Shown: piece after piece, positions 1 to 11,220 of the stretch | How positions within the stretch are numbered: the stretch's first letter is position 1 | Layout of the letters: each line of letters opens with the position of its first letter | DNA from: Cercis canadensis | Lineage: Eukaryota > Streptophyta > Magnoliopsida > Fabales > Fabaceae | Assembly (NCBI GenBank): GCA_003255065.1 | Contig: QAOA01001603.1 | Coordinates: 74,050 to 138,049, forward strand | DNA length: 64,000 nucleotides | Reading direction: 5' to 3' | Notes under the pieces: generated by a model | What the model was told of the DNA's origin: nothing | Seen by the model: the letters and a program-made list of their open reading frames with translations, nothing else | Database searches by the model: none | Position numbers and translations under genes: made by a program

Positions 1-223
1 ATGGATTCATTAAACGACATGACGTTTAGTTTTAAATGTCGTTTTGTTTACCCTTTGCCTCTTAAGGTCGATTCGAATCACTTGCCGTTTGGACGACAAA
101 CAAGCGGCATTGTCGTTGCTCTAGAGGCCTTGTTTTCTTCTTCTTCCCTCTCAATTTGAGAGCCGAACCCATTCTCAGCGAGAGCTGGTTCAAGAATACA
201 AGGAAAAAGAGTTTCGAAGAATA
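1..223 (+). promoter_or_regulatory. NBS1 upstream region and 5' leader
   Basis: This stretch precedes the NBS1 start codon at 224. It is probably mostly 5' untranslated leader. The part just before the ATG is rich in CT and GA runs, which is common in plant leaders. I see no convincing TATA box, and the proximal promoter probably lies partly outside the window. The reverse-strand open frame over 78-290 has no recognisable content and overlaps the first coding exon, so I do not call it a gene. Confidence 0.4.
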
Positions 224-3200
224 ATGGTGTGGGGTCTCTTACCCGTTGATCCTCTTTCAGGTAGGTTTCGTTTTTACCCTGCCAAAACATTGTTTACGAA
301 TAGCCACTCTATTTAGTTGCTCTACTTCTGTTGGAATTTATTCTTGTACCAAGGTTCGGTTAATTTTAGTAACTAGTACTTTTTTTTTTAACAGGTGAAG
401 ATAAATACTACATTTTCAAAAGAGGAATTTACAGAGTTGGTCGAAAAGGTACCATAACTTGTGCTTCCTACTAATTATTTTTCAGAACTTAGAACCAGAA
501 GTGTGTAAGACGTTTGATGGTTAAATCTTTCTTCTCTCCAATTCGTTACTGCAGTCAAAATACTAAATTAATTTTCATGATTAACATTTTAGGCTTATTT
601 ATATTGACTAATGATATTCTCAGCTCAAGCTGAAGTTGGATCAAATTACTTGGTATTTTTACTGGTTCCAATCATACTGCTTCTTGCAGTGTTAAGGTCT
701 ACTAGCCATATTCATTTTAAACAGAAAGCATTTTGTTATAGTTGACATAATAGGTATAGCTATTGATGTTTAGTGCTAAAATGGCCACTAGTCACTTATT
801 TGGGTACCTAAATGCATAAACCTGGATGGGATTTGTCTCCATGGAGCAAATTCTGTAGCTATCTCAATGCATAATATGCTGCTTCCTGTGTTCCTCTACC
901 TTTCCCTCTGTGTGGGTTTTCTTAGAATAACCATATGTTGAGTATGATTTTTCTGGAAGTCGTGATGTTATATGATAAAAACTTGTTATCTGCTGCTTAC
1001 AGGTTGTGATGTGATCATCACTAAAGACAAAGGGGTTTCTCGGGTCCATGCAGAAATAATTGTTAACTCGATGACCCCATTAAATCCTCTACCGAATGAA
1101 CCTTCTGATCTGTCAACCAGGGTAAAGATTAGAGATTGTTCTAAGTATGGAACATTTATTAGCAAGAATGTTGGGCCCAGCAAAAAAGTTCATGAGCAGC
1201 CAAACAAAGAAACAACTCTAGAGGATGGTGACCTTGTTTCTTTTGGTACTGGTAGTGCAACCTACAGGTATGTCAAGTCTCTGTTTTTCTTCTTCTTTTT
1301 CTTTCCGCTGCTTCTCTGCAATTCACTTCCAGTTTAAGAAAATGTCATGGTGTTGATTGTTCTAAATTTAGGTTTATTTGGATAGATGCTATCTTATGCA
1401 ACTTGCAGCTCTCTTCCACTTATACGTGTTTAAACAATTTTTAACTAAAATCTGACAGGTTTTGCCATGTCCCACTTGTATTCTTCCTCTGTTGCTCAAA
1501 TAAGGTGGATCAATCTATTGAAGAGAAAATTTCATCAATTGGTCAGTGAGAAAACTGATAGAGCTTTTTCAGTTCTTATAATTTTATTTGTACGTACCTA
1601 TGCTTACAAATTGCTTTAAGACATAAAATATCTTGTGTTCTTTTCCTTCCATTAATAGAGAAGACACAAGCACACACAACACAATTAGTCCAGGGATCTT
1701 CCATAATGTTGAGGTCCCAGGTTGAATCCCCATTCCCCCAATATCCCCAACTAGAAAATCTAGTTTTGTCCATGTAATGGCAAAACAATTAATAGAGAAG
1801 AAAAACAATGACATTATAGCAAGTTGTACCAGAAGAAGGATTTACAGTGTGATCAGAGATCATAGTGTTGAAAGGCCATCTGTTAGCTTGCTTCACCCTT
1901 TGCTGGTAGTGTAGTTTTGATACTTTCCAATACTAGAGAAGGTCTTGATGGTTTCTTCATATGACTTAGCAATCAGTTATTTTTGTTATGTAATTTTAAA
2001 TTATGGCATGTTTATGAACATCCTGGGCCACTCAGCTTGTCTTCTAAATGATATATAGCCCATATGGGCTATAGACACTTAGTAAATCATAACTTATCAT
2101 GACCTGTTTTAGTGACGTAGTTGAAGCACTTCATGGCCTTCAAATTTATTTATTTTGAATTGAATTGTAAGTGGAAACATCTTTTGCATCAAGCTTGTCT
2201 TGGGAACTTTCCTGCCAATTAAAATTTCATGTGTTCTTTCGCTAACATTATGCAAATAGTGGTCAACTTAAACTTTCTTTTCAGGTGCTTGTGTTACTGA
2301 TAGCTTAGGTCAAGAGTGCACACATGTGCTGGTGGATCAACTCATGCCATTAAAGAATGATCTTGTTGATGCTGTTGTGGCCAATAAACCTTGTGTTTGC
2401 AGAACTTGGCTTGAGGTGCAAATCTTAGTTTGATTATATGGTAGTTAGTTGCTTACTTTCTGAGTTTCTTCCATATTTGTATTTATAGTGAGAGATTGAT
2501 GTTTATGATAATTTTGTGGCCTTAAATAAGGTGATCTTTAAGACTCAGATAGCAACTTTCTGCAGTTAAAGTAGTAACTAGTAAAAGGAGAGTTGAGGCA
2601 TATGGATGTACTAACGATAATGAAAGCTTACTGCAATGTCTTGTACTGTTTCCACAAAAGAATAATATATTTAGATCTCTGCTGCCACCCAAATTGAGAA
2701 AATAATTTGCTAAATAAGTACTGACTTAGATTGTGGACCTTCCACTTGGCATCAAATATCTCATTTATCTGAAAGACCAGATTCATTCACTAAGACTATG
2801 TTAGATAGTCACCAATTCTTCTGCATTTGTAGGGTTCTTTATGGATGTCATTTCTTTCTTTGGTATTTTGAAATTTGATGAATATATCAACTGCTCATGC
2901 CTTGAGGTGTATGCAAGTTTCATAGTCTGAATGAAATTATGCTAATTTTTACTTTTAGTGAAAAAAAAAAAATTCATGTCTAGAATAAGTAGCAGACTAT
3001 TCCATGCTTGTTGAAATTTTAAGGTCTGACAACTTCTTCCATGCATAGTTTGTTGCAGAAAAGAATATTGGCACCGAAATTCCTAGCTGCAATTCGTAAG
3101 TATTGCTTTTACTCTGCCTTTTGGTTGAACTGGCTTTATATTCCATGACACTGGCACTGGTTGAGCTAACTGAAGATGATTTCTTCCTCTGCTTTTTCGT

Positions 3201-6039
3201 TTTCTAACCCATCCTCCTTAAGCAGCTATATTCCAACACTGTCAGTGGAAGGGGCATCAGTGAAAGTTGCTGACCCTAAAACTCGTGAAAACTGTTTGAA
3301 AGGGTTCATCTTTTTGTTGGAATCTGCACACATGGTAATTGTTTTTCCAAATTTTCTTTGATCACTCTGAAACTGGATTTTATTATTCTGGTTTGATGAA
3401 AAGCCTTAATGTTACAAGTTTCCATTTTAAAGAAATTACCATAAAAAATTCTCTATTGTACTCTTGGAAATTTTGTTAGCTATTCACAAGTAAATGTGTA
3501 GGCCGACGTGTAGGAACTTCTGAAACTATAAGATACAAATATCTTGATTCTTTTGGAGCTTAGTTCATTCTTTAGGACATCTAGAATCTGCTCTACTAGA
3601 TTATTTATTTATTTTTCTTGTTACAGTATAAACTTGGGGATCGATTAAAGTCTTTATTGGAAGTAGGTGGTGCAAAAATTGTTTCCTTTGAAGAATATTC
3701 TTCAAATAGCCAAGTATGTATTTCATTTCTCTCTTTTTTATATGAATTCTGTTGATTGCAGGGTATAACATTTCACTTGGAAAGTGACATAAGATGGTTG
3801 GCTATTTAATATCAGCATACCATTTTTATTTTTGATATAACAGTCCTTGTCTTGTAAACATGGACCGAAATAAAATATTCTGTAGTTTCCTTTGTTTTCT
3901 ATCACATCTAGGGGCCACTCTACTAAATAACCTGAAAGGAAATTGATTGGTTCGCGGCTCTACTAAATAATCGAAACACCTTTCAAAATTTTTAAATAAT
4001 AAAAAACTTGCTGGTGTAGTTTGCCAGAAGTAAAATTAGGGTCTGGCCTGGATAGGATTGGAGATAAATAAGGCTTTAGAGGCCGCCCCTTATTTTGGGG
4101 TTATCCACCATGTATTCTTTCTCAGTCATCCCCTTTCCCCATTCTTTTGTTTAGCTTTAGCTACTCGGAGTTTCTGTTGACTAACTCGACGTGTAATATT
4201 CTTTGGGTGTGATCACAAGCCATTAAATATCTCTTGCCTGAAAATTATGTGCACAAGTATGATAATCCTCATTATTTCTTGTAGGGATCAGATTATGGCA
4301 ATGGTAATCGTGTGGTTTGTGTCATCCCAGGAGGACCAGCACGCAAGCTAGATGGCATCAATAAACTAAGTTCCTTGTCTAGAGTGAATGAAATGGATAT
4401 AATTTCTGCTGCTTTGAGTGGGCAGCTAGATCTATCTATATTGATAACACCATGTGGTAGGTATTCTTCCTATCTCAAGTAATATTATATTGGCATTATT
4501 AATAAAGAACCTAAATACTATGCTACATATAAACTGCTTCCTACTACTTATAACACCATGTAAATTATGTTCTCTTTGTTGTGATTTTTCAGAACATTTC
4601 CTCTAACAATATCAATTTTTCTTGAAAAAGGAATTTAAAAAAAAAAAAAATCCTTGCTTAATAATAAAGTCTGATTTGTANAATCCTTGCTTAATAATAA
4701 AGTCCGATTTGTATTAAGAAACTATAACAAGCTGCATGTTTTGTTGCAGTGCTTGTTTCATCTTCATGCTCCACAGATGAGACAATTGTAGCAGATTCTG
4801 ATACTGAAGTTGAAACAGCCACATCAGCCCATGCAAATGACACAATCTGCAATGGAGATGACACAAAACATGCAAATAAAGAAATATCACTAGATGATGC
4901 TTCTGACAGATTGGATAAGATAAAATATGATAGAATGGAGACATCCCTGGATAACGTTTCTGCCAGATTGAATGACACAAAACATGAGAGAATGGAAACA
5001 TCGTTAGATGATGCTTCTGCCAAATTGGATATCCAGGCTACCAGCTTCAGGGAAGGTATCAGTGAAATGACAGTGAAGAAAGACAAGGCTGACGATTCTG
5101 AAAGTGGAAATTCGGATATTGTTTATGGCCAATGCTTAGTCGTCCGAGATGTGAATGTACCTTATACTATCAGTACTGCACCAAACAGCAGTGTTCCAAA
5201 TTTTAAACGCTTTAGAAAGGTTTGGCTTTGGTATCATCTCATGCTTAAGAGGAGTTTATATTGTGTTGCACATAATCAAATTCAAAACCAATATTTTTAA
5301 GCTAAAAGATATGCAGAAGTGTATTTAGTTGAATTTCTTTTGGGGATTGTGCAGCCTCTGAATTCCAGAAAATTTATAGCAACGAGCGATAGATAGTTAA
5401 GCTTTAATAGATATTGCTCATTTCAACAGTTTATTGCAATGTATACCCCTAGTCCATAGGAACTTATGCTTAATTCATCTAGTTTTCTTTGAAATGGAAT
5501 TGCAGGTACAAACTCAGTCCGGGAATAGTTTCAACAATCTTGTTCCATTCTCAAAATATCCCTATAAGTAAGACTAATATTAAGTTGGATTTCTGTATGT
5601 TGTGTGAAACATGATCTGCTTAATTTCATTTCATTTTTATTACCTATTGGTAATAGGCTATGTTGTATTTTCTTCTGTTTTTTTTCCAGAGACTCTGACA
5701 ATGGGAGTGAGGAGATAGTTAAGTCTGTAAATGAGGAGAAAAAGCGAAAGCAAATAGAAGCTATTGCAGAAGACTTATTCAATAATGAGAAAGTGAGTCT
5801 TCTTTCCTGCCTTGTTTTGTTTTCTTTTGCGTTTGTAGAGGGTAATGTATCTTCCTCCGTTTGTTATTCTCTTTCTCCCCTCTCCTCTTTCCTCAATTAA
5901 ATTTCTTATTTGATAGAAAAATTAATGAGAAGGTGAATCTCATATTTTATCTCTGATTAGCCTCAACTTGTTACATGTTCCAATGCAGGGGAGAAAGCGT
6001 GGAACAGCTGGTTCTCTTCGTGGCATTCTTATTTCATGA
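224..6039 (+). CDS. NBS1: NBS1/nibrin homologue, MRN-complex DNA-break sensor
   Basis: Thirteen exons join in frame to about 556 aa: 224-260, 395-448, 1003-1267, 1459-1541, 2285-2415, 3049-3095, 3226-3334, 3627-3713, 4285-4456, 4750-5219, 5506-5567, 5690-5792 and 5989-6039. All introns are GT..AG. The length fits plant NBS1 (about 540 aa). The N-terminus begins MVWGLLPVDPL and runs into an FHA domain (about residues 20-120) with VGRKG, SRVHAEI and KYGTF, the phosphothreonine-binding core. BRCT-like sequence follows (about 125-290). The rest is acidic and low in complexity, with a 19-residue repeat in exon 10. A short basic tail contains KRGTAGSLRG. In other eukaryotes NBS1 works in the nucleus with MRE11 and RAD50 to sense double-strand breaks and activate ATM. 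Intron 4 carries a SINE-like insertion. The N at 4681 lies inside intron 9 and does not touch coding sequence. The family call is firm; the last exon is the least certain border. Confidence 0.93.
1665..1787 (+). mobile_element. SINE-like retroposon in NBS1 intron 4
   Basis: A 123-bp insertion lies between two identical 14-bp direct repeats (attaatagagaaga) at 1651-1664 and 1788-1801, which look like a target-site duplication. Inside, ggttgaatccc near 1721 resembles the polymerase III box B of tRNA-derived SINEs. The right end is short and T/A-rich. There is no coding capacity. The perfect repeats suggest a fairly recent insertion. A processed small-RNA copy is an alternative; the missing clear box A suggests 5' truncation. 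Confidence 0.6.
4649..4713 (+). repeat. 32-bp direct duplication joined by a single N
   Basis: Positions 4649-4680 and 4682-4713 are the same 32 bases except for one mismatch, and a single N at 4681 separates them. It lies in NBS1 intron 9, just after a poly-A run. This is what an assembly join leaves when two overlapping contig ends are abutted rather than merged. A real tandem duplication is less likely. Confidence 0.7.
4881..5051 (+). repeat. Three in-frame 57-bp tandem repeats in NBS1 exon 10
   Basis: Units at 4881-4937, 4938-4994 and 4995-5051 encode three related 19-residue blocks, each starting E-I/T-S-L-D-D/N-x-S-x-R/K-L. The first two units end in a charged (D/E)RM sequence; the third decays toward its end. 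The blocks are acidic and probably helical. They lie in the poorly conserved linker between the BRCT region and the C-terminus, where length changes should be tolerated. Confidence 0.75.
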
Positions 6040-7491
6040 TGCTAAACCTCTCTCTAAAACCTATAATATTTTATTTCCTAAAACTTTTAAGATACCAATT
6101 AAAGTTTAAATTAGTGAAAAACGTCTTATTCTTTAAGTCATCCTTATAATGTAGTAATCAGTGGCAAGATGGATGAGGGATTTGGTAACTGCCAGAAAGT
6201 AGACGATGTTGTCGTTCTGCAGAAGAAACAAGATAAAGACTTCACGTTGCCTGAATTTGATCTTGATAAGAGAGAGGATAAAAGAGCGAGAGAGATTTAC
6301 TGCAAAGGCTTACTAATGATGTGGCCTTTCTTTGTAATTATACTATTGCTGTGTACACAAAGTAAAATATAGTTTTAACTTAAAGAAAGGTTAACTTCTT
6401 TCATCAAAATACGTATATCTGGTTAGCTTTGGACATTTAGAGTTAACTGGTGGCCTGAGCTGTGTGTATATATGGGTGCACCAATGTCAAGCTTTTGTGC
6501 TTATTTAAAACAAGGTTTACACATTGACATGCTTATTCCCTCCTTTCTTGCAGTTTCACCATTTGAATTCACTCTATCTTTTAAGTTTCCTCTTTTGAAA
6601 GTCTATCCTAGTCACTCCCTTATGGTACAATTCTCTCAATCAGATGAGGCAAAGAGACTAGTCTAATCACATTTTAACTTATAAATCACCGAAAGAACTA
6701 CAGCAAAAAAGTAACCCATTTCCATCTATTAATACTTCATTCACAACGTCTAGCTAGTCTTTGTGAGCATAATAACCATTGAATTGAACTATGTCGATTC
6801 AAGGGCGCCCTCTGGAGCGCAGCATAGAATATTATGTTGGGCCTATTATAAATGACAGTCTATTCTCTCTCAAAAAATATATATGAGTTATTCCACATGA
6901 GGATTGAAGATCACAATGACTTAATAAGATTAACAATTTACAATTTTACCCCCTCAATAATTTTCTTTTCCAAATCGGGCCAATTACTTTTTGTTGCGTA
7001 AGATGGAATCATGGAAGGAAGCTAAGTATGAGGTGAGACGGATGGAAGTTCAGTAGCAAAAAAGAGAATGATGGAAGTCGTAAAACCAGCTATAATTATG
7101 TAGAGGCAACTTCACTTTTATACTTGTTCTTGTCCTTGAGTTTGATTAAACCAACAAATTATTATTTAGAAATTCAGGACACAGGTAACCATCAAAGATA
7201 CTGTCCAAACAATTGTTATCTATTGTCTGTAGACAGAGACAGTAGACGACGAAGAGCTTAACACCTTGGTACCAAAAAGCATATAGGATAATATTATGCA
7301 ATAAAAAATATAATGAGACAAGTATCTGAAAAATATGGAAGTACAAGAAGTGTATCTCAAAGCATTGATGGAGGAAAAACCCACATCTAACCCCTCCATC
7401 TTTTATGAAAAGAAAAAAAGTAATCAATAAAAAATCAAATGTGACATTCTAGTAATTAACAAATAAATATGTATATATATAGTCAGGAAAC
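6040..7491. other. Intergenic region between NBS1 and NHL gene
   Basis: This contains the NBS1 3' untranslated region and, at its right end, the 3' region of the minus-strand NHL gene. A plus-strand open frame at 6169-6372 (67 codons) starts acidic and charged and ends in a hydrophobic tail; its status is unclear. The rest is AT-rich sequence without a gene, RNA or repeat that I can support. Confidence 0.5.
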
Positions 7492-8253
7492 TCACAGCCT
7501 AAGCCTAAAGCTACAGCTACTACTCTGAATTCTGATTTGATTATTCTCAGCAATGCTATTCACCAACAATCTGCATCTAACCCTGAACTTGACCTTGAAG
7601 AGCTTCAACTTGCCAAGCTTAACCCTCACAGGCTGTTTAACCTTAAGATTAAGAGGAACATTACCGGTGTCATTTTGTTGTTGCAGCATTGTAGTATATA
7701 GCCCTGTTGCGTTCTGTGTTTGTCCTGAGAGAGCCAAGTTAAGCACAGTAGTGTTGCGGTGACCCTGGTAGAATTTTGGCAAAGACCCTTCACATAACTT
7801 TGTGTCTATGTACCAAGCACTTATATGGCTTCCCCCCTCATAGTATATTCCAATCTTCTTGTTTGGGTTTCTAGCAGTGATACTCACATTGAAAGTAGCA
7901 GATAAATTGTCACTGCCGTTGATATTGAACTCCGCGATTTGCAATGAGTCCACGGAGTATTTTGGAAGCTTTGGTCTAAACACAAGGTACAAAATTCCAA
8001 TGGTGATGCCAATGGCAACTATCAGAATCAGCAATATGCTAATTGTCCAACAAAAAAACTTGCAGCAGCAGCTTCTTTTCTTTGGTGGCTTGGAATAGGC
8101 CACGGGGTGAGTGCGTTGCAACGGTGGCGGATGCTCCTCCGCCGCCTCGCCCTTGTCGGATTTAGACGTGTTTCTTGGCACCAAAGGAGCTGTTGGTGTA
8201 TGTGGTGGCGCCTCCACATCTTGGGCAGGGTGAATTCTCTGATGATCTGCCAT
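7492..8253 (-). CDS. NDR1/HIN1-like (NHL) LEA_2-domain membrane protein
   Basis: This is a single-exon gene of 253 aa. A proline-rich, charged cytosolic N-terminus (1-58) leads to a basic, cysteine-rich stretch with SCCCKFFCW (61-69) that may be palmitoylated. One membrane span follows (about 69-92), then an extracellular LEA_2 domain (about 115-235). The family signature NPNKKIGIYYE lies at 129-139 and YQGH at 162-165, with several potential N-glycosylation sites (for example NGS, NVS, NNT-like). Arabidopsis NHL proteins are plasma-membrane proteins tied to pathogen and abiotic-stress responses; NDR1 links the membrane to the cell wall. The closest subgroup seems to be NHL6/NHL13-like, but I do not assign a symbol. 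On the coding strand, ctatttatagg about 100 bp upstream (8352-8362) may be a TATA element. The intronless structure is normal for this family. Confidence 0.9.
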   Translation of the reverse strand: MADHQRIHPAQDVEAPPHTPTAPLVPRNTSKSDKGEAAEEHPPPLQRTHPVAYSKPPKKRSCCCKFFCWTISILLILIVAIGITIGILYLVFRPKLPKYSVDSLQIAEFNINGSDNLSATFNVSITARNPNKKIGIYYEGGSHISAWYIDTKLCEGSLPKFYQGHRNTTVLNLALSGQTQNATGLYTTMLQQQNDTGNVPLNLKVKQPVRVKLGKLKLFKVKFRVRCRLLVNSIAENNQIRIQSSSCSFRLRL

Positions 8254-10570
8254 AATAAAGCAAATTTTATAACTGCAAAATGCTACTTAGATGAAGCAAC
8301 CCAGCTACCTCTAATTTACTTCTTCTTCTTCTTCCCTTTTGCTCTGTCTCGTCCTATAAATAGTACAAGGGCTATAACACATTTGAGAAGGTCAGGGATA
8401 TATATAAAGTCTCTGAAGCTTCCCTTTTTTGACTAAATGGCTAAAGTGTCGCTATTTGGGTTATTAGTTTTGTATGATAGACTTCAAAATCATCTTCTGC
8501 GAAATTTCAAAATTGCGTCTTTATTAAACTGCCATGTGTTCCCCTTGTTGCGAGTTAAATCTATATTGTAATGTAAATGCGGCCAAGGTTTCTTGTTTTT
8601 GGCCTTGAATTGGTGAGCGTGACGAAAGTCTAAGGTATGCTATTTTCTAGAAACTTTATATTCAATTATACTCAACAATATAAAAATAATAGAGGATATT
8701 CTCATGTGTTTAAATATATATAGAGTGGTAATATTAATACATATACATTTTTGTTTAATAATATTTTTTAAAAATCTTATTTTACATACATAATTTGCGA
8801 TTGACGATAATAGTCCATGCCCTCTGAAGAAAACAGGTTACCATCAAAAGGAGCCTTGGCTTATAAGCTATTGAAGAGTTTTAGCCGTGCACTCAACATG
8901 CATGATATAGTCTCAAAGAAGACATCAGAAACTATTTGACAAATATATAATCTTATCTCTTTTAATTTCATGACTCAAAATTTCTTTTCCATTTCTATCT
9001 CAATTATTACAACCTTAAGTTTGGATCTCCATTTTAGCATGAAAATATTTGAATAAATCTATATGCTTCTTTTTGCCATCAACTTTGCAGATTTTTCCAC
9101 TTTGAAGAAAATGATGTCAAGGTAAATATTTCAATTCTATTAACGGAAATTGTATATAATACTTCTCAAACATTGCATTAATTACTTCTCAGATAGTTTT
9201 CACATATTACATTGTTCTTTACTTATCAATAAAAATTTTATTTTTTAAAGATAGGTAAATCCATTAAAATAACAAAAAAAAAAGTTATTTTTCTATGAAT
9301 AAGACTATTATCATTGTATTCGTTCTTTTTCTTCTCTCTCTATTTAACTAATTGTCCGTGCATAACACGATTTTACAACTAGTTTCATTTAAAATGAAAT
9401 CAATAAATGAGCAACCCTACATGAACTCAGGTCACTCTAAACAAAGAAACACAGAAGAGATCTCCCAATAACATCTTCCTAACAATGGGGAAGGGCAATA
9501 ACCAAGTAGCATCCTCCACATGTGAAAGACTGCATATATAACCAGCCGCTTGCCATTTGTTACGTATTGGAATTTGTCCATCAAGACTAACTACCACTCC
9601 TTGGAAGAGTCAATAGAATTCATTAAATGTGAACTAGTGCAAATAATTATCTTCTCTAATTAATAAGAAGAGAGAAGGGCAATAGTTACAAAGTCAAATT
9701 TATATGTGCTCGCTTCAAAGTTAGAAATCTGTTACATTTTAATCCCAATCCAAAAATGCATAATGCCAATAGAAAAAGACCTGAATCAATTCAAAAATAA
9801 GCTCGTTTTAAAGCTAACAAGTTGTAATTTTTCCTCCGATTTTATGATGAAAATAATATTTGAAAACCACCAACGTGAATTAGTTGCCAGAGTTTTAGAT
9901 AACTCAAACAATCATATAGGCTCATAGCACGACATACCAAAAGAATAAAAATGAATATTAAATCACAATAGCCAAAGACTTTGAAGTTTGAAAACATTCC
10001 TTTTAATAAGATATAACCTTTTGCTTAATAGTAAAACAATCCATTTATATGCATACAACGGTTTTAGAAGCTTCCTTGCATGTTTTTCCGCCACACATAG
10101 TACGCGTTGTATAATAAGAAGACAAAGTCATAGAATAGACGCTTACAAGTTGTTAACTTGTAACCACATGCAACGCAGTCGACTCTGCTGTTGTTGGAGC
10201 AGGTGAACACTGATCTCATGTGTGCCATCACCTCCGCGGACTTTGTACTTCGTCTTTGTTGCAGCGCAGGAAGGTGATTTCATTATGTTCATTGCACCAA
10301 AAGGAAAGTTCATTGCTTTACGCTCAAGTGGTCAAAGGGTCATAGCAAGGGAAAACAAAAAGGAGAAAAACCCCAGGTGGAATAAAATGGGCCTATCAAC
10401 AATAGTTAGGTAGTTAGGTGAAGTTTCCTTGGTAGTTATCTCATTACTTTATCTATTTTTCTTCATTCAAGGCTTCTAAGTTTAATGAATATTATAAACC
10501 TATCTTTTTTCTTTTTTTGCCATGAATATTATTGACCTATTCAAGAACCAAACCTTGCTGGATTTTGAGT
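8254..10570. other. AT-rich intergenic region
   Basis: The first 150 bp are probably the NHL promoter and leader. Beyond that the sequence is AT-rich with scattered short open frames (for example 9706-9927 and 10222-10413) that lack any recognisable motif, splice context or codon bias. I see no RNA gene. A hAT-type element begins just to the right. Confidence 0.5.
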
Positions 10571-10578
10571 GTTATAGC

Positions 10579-11169
10579 TAGAGGTGGAGAAATGGGTCAG
10601 GTCTGATGAGCTGGCTTGTTTTAGCTCAAAAAAAAAGTAGGATTGGGTTTTAAATATCTCAGCCCAAATAAATTCGGGCCAATTTGGCTCGTGGCTCATT
10701 CGGGTTGGGCCGGGCCGAGCCCCTTTTTTTAAAAAAAAAAAAAAAAAAAANAAAAAAAAAGACTACCAAATCATATTAGTATATGTTTTTTAACTTTAAA
10801 GTATGTACTATTATAATTTTTTTAGTTACTTATACATCTTTATTTTAAATTTACATTCACATGTATTTTTTTATACGTCTACGTCTTTGATTCTTTGTTT
10901 TAATTTTATTTATTATTTTATACATATTTTGTTTTGTTTAAATTCATTAGTAATTTAACTAAAATCACTAAAAAAAAAACTTAAATTTTTGTTAGATTTT
11001 AGCCTAATTATAAATAAATAAAATTTTTTAAAAAAGTGGACTCATTTGTTTAGGCCTATTGCCTGTGTAGGGCCAGGTTGAGCCAACAATTTGCTGGCCC
11101 GAATAAAACCAGGCCAATTTGGCCCGCAGCCCAATCGGGCCGGCCAAAACGGGCCGTTTCCCACCTATA
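10579..11169. mobile_element. Non-autonomous hAT-type element (591 bp) with 8-bp target duplication
   Basis: The element begins tagaggtggagaaa and ends tttcccacctata, so its ends are inverted repeats. The 8-bp direct repeat gttatagc flanks it at 10571-10578 and 11170-11177, the size made by hAT transposases. The arms are rich in GGGCC/GGCCC words (about 10676-10725 and 11085-11155), typical of a common plant hAT MITE class, and the centre is AT-rich. No transposase is encoded. An N at 10751 sits in a poly-A run, so the internal length may be wrong. Confidence 0.75.
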
Positions 11170-11220
11170 GTTATAGCCCAACTTTATCCTTAACAAAGAA
11201 AACCCGCCCCACTTAGGCCC

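Noticed and set aside
1700..1760. A possible tRNA because of the box-B-like sequence
   Set aside because: No cloverleaf or box A can be formed; the flanking 14-bp duplication favours a SINE-like insertion.
4691..5086. 131-codon minus-strand open frame opposite NBS1 exon 10
   Set aside because: It is the antisense shadow of the repeat-bearing NBS1 exon, and its own repeats come from that exon.
9706..10413. Two or three plus-strand open frames between NHL and the hAT element
   Set aside because: Short, without domain, splice or codon support; typical chance frames.
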